Assembly: GCA_036365145.1 (NCBI GenBank)
Contig: JAEOAD010000018.1
Coordinates: 9,690,001-9,754,000, forward strand
Reading direction: 5' to 3'
Length of the DNA: 64,000 nucleotides
DNA from: Orientallactaga sibirica
Taxonomy: Eukaryota; Chordata; Mammalia; Rodentia; Dipodidae
Position numbers and translations under genes: made by a program. Below the pieces are notes generated by a model, which made no database searches, was not told the origin of the DNA, and saw only the letters and a program-made list of their open reading frames with translations. Position 1 is the stretch's first letter; each line of letters starts with the position of its first letter. Of the stretch, positions 23,830 to 35,666 are shown piece by piece.

Positions 23830-24108
23830 GGTGGATGCAGAGTGCTCGCGAGAAACCTGCTATGAGATGATCTGTCTGGAGGCAGGCTGTCATTGGTCAC
23901 AAAAAGGGGACCACCCCATACAATGATTGGCCAGCCAAACCCCTTAAAACCCCCTACACTTCTTTGAATAAATGAGTTTGCTCCAGTTCGCCCTCTGCCT
24001 GCTTTCAACCAACTCCCAGAGTCTGTGTCGTGATTCTGTGCCTCTCACCCCCAACTCGGCAGAGATCCTGCCTTCCCTCCTGGGCTGGCCCTAGGGGGGA
24101 CCCCAACA
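23830..24108 (+). mobile_element. Probable retroviral-type LTR (ERV), short or truncated
   Basis: A GC-richer island in AT-rich DNA with LTR-like order: U3-like 'ttggtcacaaaaaggggacc', a 'cccttaaaaccccctac' region, the polyadenylation signal 'gaataaatgag' (about 23,966), then a C-rich U5-like part with 'tctgtgtcgtgattctgtgc' ending 'ggggaccccaaca'. The CA end fits an LTR. I found no matching TG start with TSD, so the 5' end is uncertain and the copy may be truncated. No env, gag or pol adjoins. Confidence 0.55.
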
Positions 24109-24124
24109 AGCAGACATCTGTCTA

Positions 24125-24250
24125 TGCTAAGTGCTTCACTTGGAGCTGACTTCCTCACAGCAGCATTATAAAACAGACAATCAAGTCTACTTAACCATGA
24201 GGGAAAAGCTCAGAGCAGTGAATAATTTGTTTGAAATCAAATATTGAGTT
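24125..24250 (-). mobile_element. MIR-like fossil, antisense
   Basis: 'tgctaagtgcttcacttgga', 'ctcacagcagcattataaaa' and 'agctcagagcagtgaataat' follow antisense MIR spacing. Weak and short. Confidence 0.45.
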
Positions 24251-25849
24251 AACCTCTGCAAAGTAAAGCACTAATAACATCAATATAACTATCAAATTAT
24301 TATGTAAGATCATATTTCAAGTCTTATGGACCATGTAAATGTTACCTAGTATTGTTTGGGCAGTAATTGACAAATTGCCTGTTCTTTGGTAGTAATCTAG
24401 AGATTGAATTCACCAACAGGTCTTAAGATTTCAGTGTGGATATACTCTCCCTCCAGAGAATAGATACTATCACATTTTAAGCAATTTTTGTATTGAGAAT
24501 AAAACTCTTTGGGCTTAATTTCATCTTCCATCAGAATTAAAAAAAATAAACATGATAGAGAATTCATAATTCCTTAAATCTTTTTATCACGTATGCATGA
24601 ACATATAAAATCAAGTACTACTGGAGAAAAATAATATTTTATCTCCATTTTTCTTATAATCAAGAATTGTACATTTGAATATTTGTGGTAAACACTCAAT
24701 GAAATGTCAGAAACATTACTTCTGCAATACACTTCCATTGCCAAGTCTTTGTAAACACTTTAATTTGTGTTGAGGAAAAGCAACCATCACAAATGAACCT
24801 TCTTGTGTTCTTTGAATTCTATGGCTACAAATGAGGCATCCAGCCATTTATATTTTAGTTTACAAACGCACCATGTTGAATCATTAATTATCTAAGAAGG
24901 TACTCAGTCTCATCTCCTTCTGGTAGAAAAAAAAAGTATAAATTGGCTTGGAACCTGGGGCTGTGAAGTCATTTTTTTTCTTAAAATACCATCTGCCATG
25001 TTCCACTTCAGAACATCCAGAAATCATTAAAAGCAAGGGAAGGGGGAGGAATGAAGCATCAGGGTATCAACTTTTTGTCAGAGCAGCCTGTGCTGTCATG
25101 CCCTCACCCTAGACCCTCCTAAAGATTACTGAAAGAGTCTCCTAAATCCTCCCTGTCACTAGCCATCCCCATTCATTAATCTGGGTAGGTAGAATACTTA
25201 CTCAATAGGCTCATATGACCATGATTCTTACCTGATGTAAAGCAATGTCAGAAGTTCCAGAAAGGGTAGCAAAATGCTTTCTACCCAACTTAATTGTACT
25301 TCTACAGCATCCCCTCTCACCACCTGCTGTCTGATAAGCCTACTTTCCCACTGTTTAATTATGAACTCACCTTGACTTAGTCTTACTGTTTAGTAATCTT
25401 TATATATGTCAACATCTCCTAAATTCCATGGATCCTAAAAACGAAATGGTAATTTCTCTTGCTCCAAGAAATAGAAGAGGTATGGACAACAAGTTAAGTG
25501 AAATAAAACTAATAAGAAAGAAAAAGAAATTAGAGCAAATGTCTTAGATACTCAGGCCTGAGAAATTCTCCCCCAAGAATGATCTTTTAGCCAGAAGGAG
25601 GGATAGCAATAGTGTAGGTCATAGGATCAGTATTCCAGGCAAAGGATAAAACAAAAATGTCTGAGTCTGAGTCAGGCACCATAAGATCAGAGAGAATATG
25701 CACTGGGAAGATAAGAAGGAAAAAGTCAAATAGGAGGGAAGACGAGTAGACAAAACTGGAACACTTTAGCTGTATTCTACATAATATAGAAAGCTACCAA
25801 TGGAGTAATTTCTCTATCTTCTTAATATGACCAAATGAATTCTTCAGTT
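24251..25849. other. Unassigned non-coding stretch
   Basis: About 1.6 kb with no recognisable repeat or coding pattern. Confidence 0.4.
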
Positions 25850-26000
25850 CTTCAGTACATCTTTGATGAATAAGTGCATTGAATATACCAAGAAATAGCT
25901 ATGTATCTAGCCCTTGACATGTGCACATCTTAAGGAGCAGGAGACAGATAAGGTAAACACATATGGAGAAATTAAACTAGAAGTAGCCATATATGACACT
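25850..26000 (-). mobile_element. L2-like fossil, antisense
   Basis: 'atgaataagtgcattgaata' and 'gagcaggagacagataaggt' resemble the antisense end of L2 ('tttattgagtgcctactatg ... agacagacaaggt'). Weak. Confidence 0.35.
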
Positions 26001-26209
26001 GAGTCAGGTATGTTATCTACATAAAACTGCAATAAACTGGCTGAGAAAGTTATGTTCATATATAATATGCATGATAAGTATCACTCTTTAGTAAGAATGT
26101 ACTCAAGTATCAGTTGAAGCTTTTGTTTGAAATCTTACCCGAAGTTTAAGTGGTAGAGGTGTGCTTTGAATTTAGGCCTGCCTGATGTCTAACGATATCT
26201 TCAAGACAT

Positions 26210-26395
26210 TCTTAAGTGCAATAATAACATATTCTTCAAAGCATCCCTTTAGTGGGTAGTACCCCCCATTTAATGATAAAACCACAGCGGTTCATATAAG
26301 AAAGTACATTTCCCAGGTGATACATCTAGTGCACACCTCATCAGGACATCAAAACCAGGGGCATCTGAGTCCAAATTTAGTGTTCATGTATCCTG
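26210..26395 (-). mobile_element. MIR SINE fossil, antisense
   Basis: 'ccccatttaatgataaaacc', 'acatttcccaggtgatacat' and 'accaggggcatctgagtcca' match the antisense MIR core in order. Confidence 0.55.
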
Positions 26396-27081
26396 CTTGG
26401 ATGCCTCAAAATTCATGAAATACAAAAGGTATTGCTAATTCAAACAAAGGAGTTGAAAGTTCATTTGGAGATCAAGCCAAAACTTGCTGCTGAGATAGTG
26501 CAATCATAAGAGAGAGAGAGACCAGAGAGAGAGAGAGAGAGAGTGTTAAAGTTCAACTGTGAGGACCTTAAGTTCTTTCCACCCTTGGTGGCTTCTTATT
26601 CAAAGAATACTCAGCCACTCAGAAGACCCTAAAAAGGCAGCAATTTGATGTGTACTTCCTAAAGGCAAGTTTTCCTTGGATGTACCCAGATTGGCTGGGA
26701 CCTCCTTCCTGTAATAAGAATCTTCTTTTCAGTTGTCTTGGGAAAAAAAAAATAGTTCCCCTCAAACGGAGGGAGGCTTTGGTGTTCCCACCCAAAGGCT
26801 CAGCCAGTTCTTACAGTTTACTGCTCCTCGGCTCCTGGAGCTGATATCCCTGAAGCCAGACTCTGAGTGGCCTGTATCTTCTCTCCCAGGTTAACCCCCA
26901 CTGAATTTTCCTATTGGCCCTTCTTTTTCCACATCTTATATTAACTAACTTGCTTTGAGCATCTAGTAAAGTCCAAGGACTACACTAGGTCTTCTCAGGA
27001 AACAGAGAAAAACCAAAAACCTTGTTACATAGCACTTTCAGCCAACACAGGAGGTGAAACAGCAAGAATTTTAAGTCTGAC
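26396..27081. other. Unassigned, with a GA microsatellite
   Basis: An interrupted (AG)n tract at 26,509-26,543. The slightly GC-richer 26,640-26,930 is not recognised. Confidence 0.4.
26509..26543. repeat. (AG)n microsatellite
   Basis: Two AG runs separated by 'acc'. Confidence 0.85.
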
Positions 27082-27243
27082 TTTTTTTTTTTGGTGGGGG
27101 GATAGGAGAGAATTTGAAGATAGGGTCTCCCTCTAGTCCGGGCTGACCTGCTGACCTGGAATTCGCTATGTAGTCACAGGATGGCCTCAAACTCACACAT
27201 CCTTCTACTTCTGCCTCCAGAGTTTTGGATTAAAGGTATGCAC
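27082..27243 (-). mobile_element. B1 SINE, antisense
   Basis: Poly(T) at left, 'gggctgacctgctgacctgg' (an 8-bp 'ctgacctg' duplication), 'ctatgtagtcacaggatggc' and 'ttggattaaaggtatgcact'. Flanking 'tgactttt' (27,078) and 'tgacttta' (27,249) may be the TSD. Confidence 0.85.
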
Positions 27244-27245
27244 TT

Positions 27246-30200
27246 AGTGACTTTAGAAAAAAAGCTTTCATTTGCTAAGAAGCAGGCATGAGCCCTTAGT
27301 GGCTCTTAGAAGATTCTACATGGTACAATGGCTCTGTCCTATGGAACTAAGACTACACTCAAACATGACTCCTGGGCTCTGGGTTCCACTTAAACTTCAT
27401 GGGACACATATCTTCCTTTAGATTTGCTGAGAGTGAAATAATTTATTAACTAAAATTCAAAACATATTAGTTTCAAGGGCAAAAGTTAACACATGGTATA
27501 CTGTAGGGACAAAACAGAGCTGGTACTTGTCACTGTCAAACCCTTTGTCACAGAACAACTTCTAACTCCTGAATCTGGTGGTGTGCCAGCTATCCTGAGC
27601 ACCAGTCTATATTTACAGGATCACATGCTGCTTCTTAGTCCTCTCAGCTACTTTACCATGCTTCCCAGTGCTCCACACCTCCTCCTGCACTGATTCCCCA
27701 CCCAGAGTCCATCTTATGTTCTCAAAAATGGTTTATTTTATAATCTAGTTTAAGTTGCATCTAGTGATCAAATTATGCCCAAACTGATAGTCATGCTGTT
27801 GTAACCTTGAATTATCTCTGTAGGATGCTAATGATACACTATTCAAATATAGCCCAGATGGATATGTACATGACTATCATCTGTGAGACTCCACCCTGTC
27901 AACACAGTGCTTGTCTCACACGTGGAAGGAGACCAACTCAGCAACCCTATTCATAATGATGACTGTGGGCTTCATAGATTAAGCTGCACAGCAGCGGCTT
28001 CATGAACACTATGAAAAGTACAAAATGAAAGGAAGTGAAGGACATTGCCATAATATACTTGCTAACTAGTGTTTTGATTGAAAAATCCCTCTAGGATACC
28101 CCCAGCATTTTCATTTCCCATCTATTCCACAGCAGGAGGCCCATTTCTTATTTCTTAGGCAAACACCAACATTAAAATGAAAGCATACATACCAGAATCA
28201 AAACTGGACTATGTAGTTTTGATGCTAATAACGTTTTTTATCACAGATATGGCACATGCTTTTTAAAGAAAATTTAGGAGCAATGTAAATGAAAAGAGAA
28301 AAACTAGCATAAACCTCAACACACCAATATATGCTAATAATTTAATATATATATTTATTTACTATTTAAAATACTTCTTTCTTTGTACTTCCTTCTTCCC
28401 ACCTTTTCTATTTTCCTCACTCCTCTTTGTTTATATTAAATTAGGTAGTTCTTCCAGGCTAACAATACCTGGAATGTCAAGCTTGGTGTAAGAATGAAAG
28501 GAAATGGAAATATGTATTGGCTTTTCCCTGCATTTCCATCAAGGACCTGGAAGCACATACAATAAATAACTAGAATTGTTGTTTGGAGGGAGATATCCAG
28601 GAAAACTGATCAGAATGAAGGCAAGAGTAAAAGAAAGAATTCCTACTTGGAATTTAGTATCATTTTATAGTGTTTTAATTTCCCATCTGATACATGCAAT
28701 AACTGATGCTGTGATGAGCTCCCTCTCATGTTAGAGGAGTAGAGAGATACAAATCAGTCTCTTTGGGAGTCCAAGCTCTCAGAGCATCAGACATGTGAGT
28801 GAGAAAGCTCCCAAGTCTCCAGCACAGTCACTCCAACCTCTCCCACAACCTCACTGCTCCACACCAAGGATGACTCCTAGACAGCCCTGCCTCAGTCGAC
28901 CCACAGCACCAGGAAACAATTAGAAATGCATTTTGTCCTAATAGATTGTGGTTTAGGTTTAATGTACCAATAGATAACCTGAGTAGAAATAATATAATTT
29001 AAGTCAACAAAAATGTTAAGCTTCACACATATTTTTAAAATATGAAGAAAGTATTTCTTATAGCTACATTGAGAAGTAGCAGGAGGAGTTGTAAAAAGTA
29101 GCATCATGCATGATTCCTCTTATGATAGATAATAATAGTCTTTTGTTACATAGGACCCTGGAGAAAAGTCAAGTGGGTATATGATGAATTTTGCCTTTAC
29201 ATGGATGGCCCTCTTTTGTCTGCCTGTCAAGAATGGAATAGAGCTGCATATAAGTATTCAGTTAAAAGACTCCAGACATTAATTTCATGGGTGAAACTGA
29301 GTTGAGCATTAATTATTCAGCCTTATTTTATTATTTCTTTCATTTTCATCTTATTCTACATGTCACTTATTTTCTTCCCAGTTATTTTTCTGGTATTTTC
29401 CTTGAGCCATGGTTCTATATTTGAACCAACTTTTCAAATAGTGATATATTTACTTTTCTTGTAGAATCCAGTTCTACCCACTGTTTTCTTTTGCTATCAC
29501 TTCTTTTTATTCTTATTTCTGGAACCATCTTCTGTTCCATATATTATTCTGTTTAATATTAATAATCACTCACCTTGGATTTTTTTAATTCATATTGTTT
29601 CAAATTGTGTTGAGAATATAAATGAATATATCATAAATGTATTTCCTGATATATAGTTTTAATTCATTTTGCATGCTTTCTTATTTACTTTTTTAAGACT
29701 TTTTACTCTATCTTTTCAATATCTTAATGTATCAGAAATGGGATTATTGGGAGGTGATACTACTCTATCAAAGAAGGCACATGCATGTAAAACAATGCTC
29801 TGGTCCTGACATTGAAGTTTAGAAGAAAGAGAAAATGTTCTGGCTTAACTAATAACATAGCCTTGCTCTGTGTGGTCACTTCTCTTCTGTGAGTCTCAGG
29901 CTTCTCTTCCAGTTCAAAGGATTTGACCTGATTCTCTAAGGTTCATTCCTCTTGCTTTCCTTGAAGAACTATCTGTTAGAAGAATCAGTTTGATTTTCTT
30001 TTAATTTTCATTTATAGACCTGAAGTATTATAGAAATAGGTGAAATAAGATGTGAATGAATGAACAACACTATGGTAGGGAAATATATTTGCACACTCTT
30101 TGGTGGTCACTGTCTTGTTTCTATAAACTTTAGGGGCCTATGTTCATTGGCATCACTCCCTTCATATAGCTGGTATGGACCCCAACCTTTGGTCCTGGCA

Positions 30201-31558
30201 CTGGCAGCACCACTTACTTAGCCACTGAGCACTATGGATGGTGCCCGTTGTCTTTTAGCATCCAGGATGATAACCAATAGAGTAAACACTCACCATGCAT
30301 GACTCCATAAATTTTTATCAATTTAAAATTGCTAAAACTTCTTTGCATTGGTCAAGGAAACCACATTTCAAATGAGCAGTATACATCATGTTCAAGCCTG
30401 TCTTAACAGAAAGAGTAGATTAGAACTGTACTATCATCTTGGGTAGTCCTTTTCAGTGCCACTGGGCTAGAGGATAAAGCCTTGATCATCTACCACTAAC
30501 TTGAACTGAGACAGCATGCCACCTCCTGCTGCCTCGCTCTGATAGTGTCCGTTACCATAATCCTCATTTCTCTCCATATGGGCTTCTGTCTACTTCCTAG
30601 GTAAGTTGGTCAAAACTCCTGAAAGTCTGTGTCAAACAGAAGGTCTCCTATTGTTACCTACATGTCTCATAAAATATATCCCTAGTTTAGTGAGGACTAA
30701 CCATGTATCATCTAGTAAGAAGAGAACTTGGAAGTGGGTAGTTTGATAAACACTCTTGGAATTATGTGACTTTACACTTCTTTGAGGGTATCCTGGAAAA
30801 GTGCCCATGCCCTTCAAAAACCTTTGCAAAATAAGGTAAAAACTGATGTCCACTAAATTATGTTCTCAGGCTCTGTGGTCTGTTACTAAGGTCCCTGGTA
30901 GTCATACTGAATCTCACAAATCAGTCTACAGAGCAGAAGTGGGAAGAGCAGAGCATCCAGTGTAAGCTGCTTGAGCTGCACGAGAAACCTGGAGTCTAAA
31001 GAAGGGAAGTAGCCAACATAAGGCACATTCTAAATTCAAACCTCAAACCTATGGTGTGAGTCATCCCCTTATAATACAAGGCTGAAGATCATCAAAGTTC
31101 ACTTCTCCCACACAAAATTTAAATGATGTCAGCAATTAATCATGGTCTTAAAAATATAATATGTTATGTTAGTCTTTTGGTCATAAATGATATAGGAATT
31201 CTTTATATCATTTATCCAGTAATATAATCTTGTAATGTAAGAAAAGTTTTCCAGCCTTCTCTAACTAAACATGAGTTACTATGTCTCAAAGAAAGATGAA
31301 AATTATTCATAATCATGTGGGAATTAAAATGTTATAATAAAAGGGGAGAAACTCAACACACAGAATACCATTCTTCCACTTTAAAATCAATGATAACATT
31401 CTCTATTACAAGGAAGGATGAGGAAGAATGATGGTAGGATAAAAAAGGATCAGGGTCAGTGAGGAATAAGCAAAGTATATAAATGAATATAGGTAAAAAG
31501 CAAGTGAAAAAACTTTGCCAAGGTTTGAGTACTACTTGTAAAATGTCAGAAATCAAAA
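27246..31558. other. Largest stretch with nothing recognisable
   Basis: About 4.3 kb of AT-rich DNA. I see no SINE, LTR or recent L1, no microsatellite of note, and only short chance open frames (longest about 73 codons). Undetected very old repeats are possible; 29,600-29,780 has an L1-like feel that I could not confirm. Confidence 0.4.
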
Positions 31559-31569
31559 ATTAAAGGGTG

Positions 31570-32153
31570 AACAACATGGGTAGTCATGAGCCCTAGGGGT
31601 GTAACATCTGCTGGTGTCAGGATAAATTTATTTACTATACTCAATAAACTGCCCAGTAAGTACTTCTCTTAATGTCCATACCCATATATTAATGCTACTC
31701 TCACTTTTGGTTAGAGAAGCTTCTCTTTTCAGATGGTGGCAACCTTAGGATGACTCAGAAGGTAACCATGGTGCTAAGAAGAAGGGACAGAGGAGTGCTC
31801 AGCACTGAAACATCTCTAACACAGCTTCCAAGGCTCAGGGTCCATTACGGAAGAGGGGATGGAAAGAATGTAAGAGCCAAAGGAAGAGTAGGACTCCTTA
31901 CAATGTGCACCTCCAGAAATAAAATGGCCTGGATATCCATGACCTCACAGTGACTGACACTACCTACACAAGACCATTATAATAGGAGGAAAAGATCATG
32001 ACATCAAAATGAAAAGAATGACTGATTGAGTGGGGAGGGGATATGATGGAGAGTGGAGTTTCAAAGGGGAAAGAGGGGGGAGGGAGGGAAGTACCATGGG
32101 ATATTGTCTTCAATTAAGGAAGTTGCCAATAAATATAAATAAATTTAAAAAAG
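31570..32153 (+). mobile_element. 5'-truncated L1 (subfamily II 3'-UTR) with 11-bp TSD
   Basis: Sense L1 3'UTR. It includes 'gaagcttctcttttcagatg', a purine-rich 'ggggggagggagggaagta' tract and the end 'gttgccaataaatataaata'. The same 3' end occurs at 41,386-41,475 and, antisense, at 39,137 onward, so I call it subfamily II. attaaagggtg precedes it at 31,559-31,569 and follows it at 32,154-32,164. The 67-codon frame 31,750-31,953 is not a gene. Confidence 0.85.
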
Positions 32154-32164
32154 ATTAAAGGGTG

Positions 32165-33908
32165 TGAGAGAGGAATAGGAGAAGGTTGAGGTTAGTCTTC
32201 ACCCTACACTCTCCAGGCCCCTGTGATTTAGTTGTTCTCTCTAAACACCTGATGAAGGTTCAGCCTTATAGTAGGTCTTTCAGGATATAGGATTTTGTGG
32301 TACCATTTCCAATTGGGTCCAGTTTTTTGTCCCCCCCCCCTTTACTCTTCCTTTCTGCTCCACCATCCCTATTGTCCAGTCCTAAAAATGTTTCTTAGGT
32401 GTGTCAGCATCTCAGGCAAATTCAGGTTAGGAGCCACAGATGAATGAGACCATGTGAGGCTTATCTTTCTGTGATTGGGTGAGTTCTCTGAGAATGATCT
32501 GTTCCAGGTTTGACCATTTTTCTTCAAATTGCATTGTGTCATTTTTTACTGCTATATAGAATTCCATTGTGTAGATATGCCACATTTTAGTTATCCATTC
32601 ATTTAATTATGGACATCTGGGTTGTGTCCAGTTCTTAGCTATTATGAACTGAGGAGCTATAAACATGGTTGAGCAAATCTCTCTAAACTGAGGCATGGAA
32701 CTTTTAGGGTAAATGCCCAATAAGGGAATAACTGGGTCTGTTGGTACCTCTATATAGTCATCTTTTTTAGGAGTCTCCATATTGCTTTCCATAGTGGTTG
32801 TACCAGCTTACATTCCCACCAACAGTGAATGAGGGTTCCTATTTCTCCACAACCTTTCCAGCATTTGTTGTCATTAGATTTTTTTAATGTTTGCTATCCT
32901 TACTGGGGTATGGTGGAATCTCATAGTTGTTTTAATTTGCATTTCCCTGATGATTAGGGATGTTGAACATTTTCTTAGGTGTGTATTTACCTTTTGTATT
33001 TCTTCCTCTGAGAACTCCCTGTGCAGTTCTCTGCCCCATTTTGTATGTGGGTTGTTTGACTTTTTATTGTTTAAGTTTTTGAGTTCTTTGTAGAGTCTAG
33101 AAATTAGGCCTCTGTCTGATATGTATCCAGCAAAAATTTTCTCCCATTCTGTGGGTAATCTCTTGGCTCTGCTTATTGTATGTTTGTCTGTGAAAATGCT
33201 TTTCAGCTTTCTGAGATCCCAATGGTTGAGTAATTATTTAATTTCCTGAAGTACTGGAGTTTTGTTCAGGAAGTCTTTTCTCACTCCTATATCATGGAAA
33301 GTTCCTCCTACTTTTTCTTCCTGTAGTAGCAGAGTATCTAATCTTATATTGAGGTCTTTGATCCATTTGGACTTAATTTTTCCTCATGGCAAATTGTGTA
33401 GATTGAGTTTCATTTTCCTGCACACAGTTTTCCAGTTTGTCCAGCACCATTTGCTGAAAGATGCTATCTTTGTTCCAGTCTACATTGTTTGGCCCCTTGT
33501 CAAATATCAAGTAGCTATAGTTACTTGATCCAAATTCTGTGTCCTCTATTTTGTTCCATTGGTCTATAATCCTGTTTTTATGCCAGTACCATGTTGATTT
33601 TATTATTATGGCTTTGTAGTATGGCTTTAGATCAGGTATGGTGAGGCCTCCAGAGGTGTTTCTTTTGCTGAGGATGTGCTTGGATATCTGAGGCCTTCTG
33701 CCATTCCATATGAATTTTGAGATCATTTTTTCTATCTCTGTGACAAAATATGTTGGAACTTTTATTGGTATTGCATTAAATCTATATATTGCTTTTGCTA
33801 AGATTGCCATTTTCACAATGTTAATTCTGCCTATCCAGGAGCATGGGAGGTCTTTCCATTTTCTCAAGTCCTCCTCAATTTCTTTCTTAAGTGTTTTTAT
33901 GTTTTCAA
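32165..33908 (-). mobile_element. Inverted L1 segment: ORF2 C-terminal half plus 3'-UTR start
   Basis: Read on the minus strand this is L1 ORF2 downstream of the RT core, followed by the start of the 3'UTR at its left end. A minus-strand frame of 214 codons (33,373-34,017) crosses it, containing '[20 protein letters not shown]' and '[12 protein letters not shown]', which are hallmark L1 ORF2 stretches. It is joined at about 33,908 to plus-strand L1 3' end, so it is the inverted 5' part of one twin-primed insertion. Stops elsewhere break the frame; no activity expected. Confidence 0.9.
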
Positions 33909-34341
33909 TAGGGCACCAACTGAAGCCATAGAATAATTGGGGAAATGAGCAAGAGTGCTGCTTTCTTGGTGAACTTGGTATCAGCACAGGGGTGAAGGAG
34001 ATAGACACAGAGAACACTCAACCCCTAGCAAACCAGAGATCCAGAGACACAGAGGCTCCCTTGACCTCATCACTGAACTAGACCTCAAATGAACCCAACA
34101 TGGCTTAGGGAAATTAGCGGAAGAGGGGGCAGAAAGATTGTTAGAGCCATAAGTTGGGTCATTATGCATAGAGACATTGCCTCACTCCCATAACTGATGG
34201 CTATCCCCACAATGCAAGACCCACAATCCACGAGGGGGGGAGGAAAGGGAAAAGGCTAATGATGGTACCCTCATGGCTATATACACATTATATAGATAAC
34301 TAATTTAAAAATATTTTTAAAAGTATACAATTCATAAAAAA
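33909..34341 (+). mobile_element. L1 3'-UTR end (subfamily I) of the same twin-primed insertion
   Basis: Sense 3'UTR end beginning 'gggcaccaactgaagccata', continuing 'gttgggtcattatgcataga' and 'gctaatgatggtaccctcat', and closing in an A-rich tail. It matches 56,880-57,280. attaaaggatg follows at 34,342-34,352, one base different from attaaagggtg at 32,154-32,164, giving the target duplication for 32,165-34,341. Frames inside are incidental. Confidence 0.88.
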
Positions 34342-34409
34342 ATTAAAGGATGGATGAACACTCAAGAAGAATATAAAAAGTCTTAAATTGAAAAGGAGAG
34401 GGAACTCCT

Positions 34410-34917
34410 TGTGATGGTTAAGTTTGTGTCAACTTGATTTGTTTAGGAATCCACAGACATTCCTCATAAGTGTGTCTCTGAGGCTGCCTCTAGGAAGAAT
34501 TAATTAAAGGAAGAATCCTTCCCCCAGGGGTAAGCCCTTCCCCCAGAGTGGGCGGCCCTTCTTGGAGGAGGGTCTAGTTGATAAAAAGAAGCTCTGGGAA
34601 GAAAGGCTCTCTCTCTCTCCCACCTGGCTGCCGGTGCTGCTCGCTGCTTGCCACTGGGTACTTGCTGCTTGGTGTTTTCCACTTGGTACTTGCTGCTTGG
34701 TGTTGCTGCTTTACAGTGTGGACTGAAGACCAGGGTGGACTGAAGAGCAGTGTCTCTGAGTGCTGAGGCCTCCAGCCTTGTGGACTGAGCAGATAACGGG
34801 TTTCTTGACTCTCAGGCCAGCAACCTGCTATTGCTGGACTGTGTAAGCTAATCCAATAAATTCCCTTTTAATACAATTCTATCCATTCTGTTCCTCTAGA
34901 GAACCCTGACTAATACA
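34410..34917 (+). mobile_element. MLT2/ERVL-type solo LTR, sense, with 5-bp TSD
   Basis: It begins 'tgtgatggttaagtttgtgt' and ends 'gagaaccctgactaataca', the canonical ends of MLT2/ERVL LTRs, with 'ccaataaattcccttttaat' as the polyadenylation region. The flanks 34,405-34,409 and 34,918-34,922 are both ctcct, a 5-bp duplication as expected for the ERVL class. The interior contains a repeated 'acttgctgcttggtgtt' motif (34,658 and 34,686). No ERV coding region. The small open frames on both strands here are incidental. Confidence 0.85.
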
Positions 34918-34921
34918 CTCC

Positions 34922-35666
34922 TGTAGCAGACAGCTTCAGATTCGCTGAGATGAACTTCCAGACCAGGCACAGTTATGGAGGAAGGGATATTATTTATTGA
35001 AGCTTACAGATCCAGGGGAAGTTCCATAATGGCAGAAGAAGCTGGCCTGCCTTCACAGGGCCAAGCAGAGAGAGAAAAAAACACCAGCCACACAGCACAT
35101 CACACTTTAGGAACTCCTACTAGGCATACTTTGCATATCTTTACAATGGAATCTCAACCCCACCATCAACAGTCATCAAACTTCTGCAGTTCAAGTTCAA
35201 TATAACCAGAGACTAACAGTCTCCAGGTTTTCCAATTCCGCCCCTCCAGCTGGGCAGAGTCGCCAGGGAAAACTTTCATCCTATGCCAACACTGCACTCC
35301 ATGGTAGCCCTTTTGCACAGTCCTGGTATATCCAAAACATCTTCAGGTCTCCATGAAAACCAGGGTCCATCTTCCAAAGGCTCTTCCAGCCTATTCCTGA
35401 GGGTCTTCATGCCCTGCCTCATGCCGCATCTCAGCAGCGGCTCCTGGAACCGTGTGCAACTCATGACCACTCCATGCATTTTTCATATTTCCAAAACTAA
35501 TACCAGGTGTGCAGGACACAGCCATATTCTAAATCCAGGGACAAAATAAACCATAGCCTTGAAAAGCAGGTTCCTTCTCCAGTCAACTCTTTCCAAGAGT
35601 TTGCATTTCTAACAGTCTTTCCTCAGGCATCCTCTCCATTGTTTTAATGTAAAGCTGTCTGCTACA
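34922..35666. mobile_element. 745-bp solo LTR with 15-bp inverted ends and 5-bp TSD
   Basis: The ends are tgtagcagacagctt (34,922-34,936) and its exact complement aagctgtctgctaca (35,652-35,666). The flanks are actcc at 34,917-34,921 and 35,667-35,671. TG...CA ends and a 5-bp duplication fit an LTR of an ERV. A perfect 15-bp inverted terminus is longer than usual for LTRs. The interior ('tttattgaagcttacagatc', 'ataatggcagaagaagctgg') resembles antisense MaLR/ERVL-like sequence, but I cannot name the family or fix its strand. Open frames 34,975-35,205 and 35,283-35,549 show no family resemblance. A DNA transposon is the alternative, but the TG/CA ends argue against it. Confidence 0.75.

Noticed and set aside
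33373..34017. 214-codon open frame as a host gene
   Set aside because: It is L1 ORF2 in an inverted, truncated insertion; the frame even runs past the inversion junction into L1 3'UTR.
34578..34766. Small Cys/Leu-rich frame near 34.6 kb
   Set aside because: Lies wholly within the ERVL-type LTR and includes its internal short repeats.
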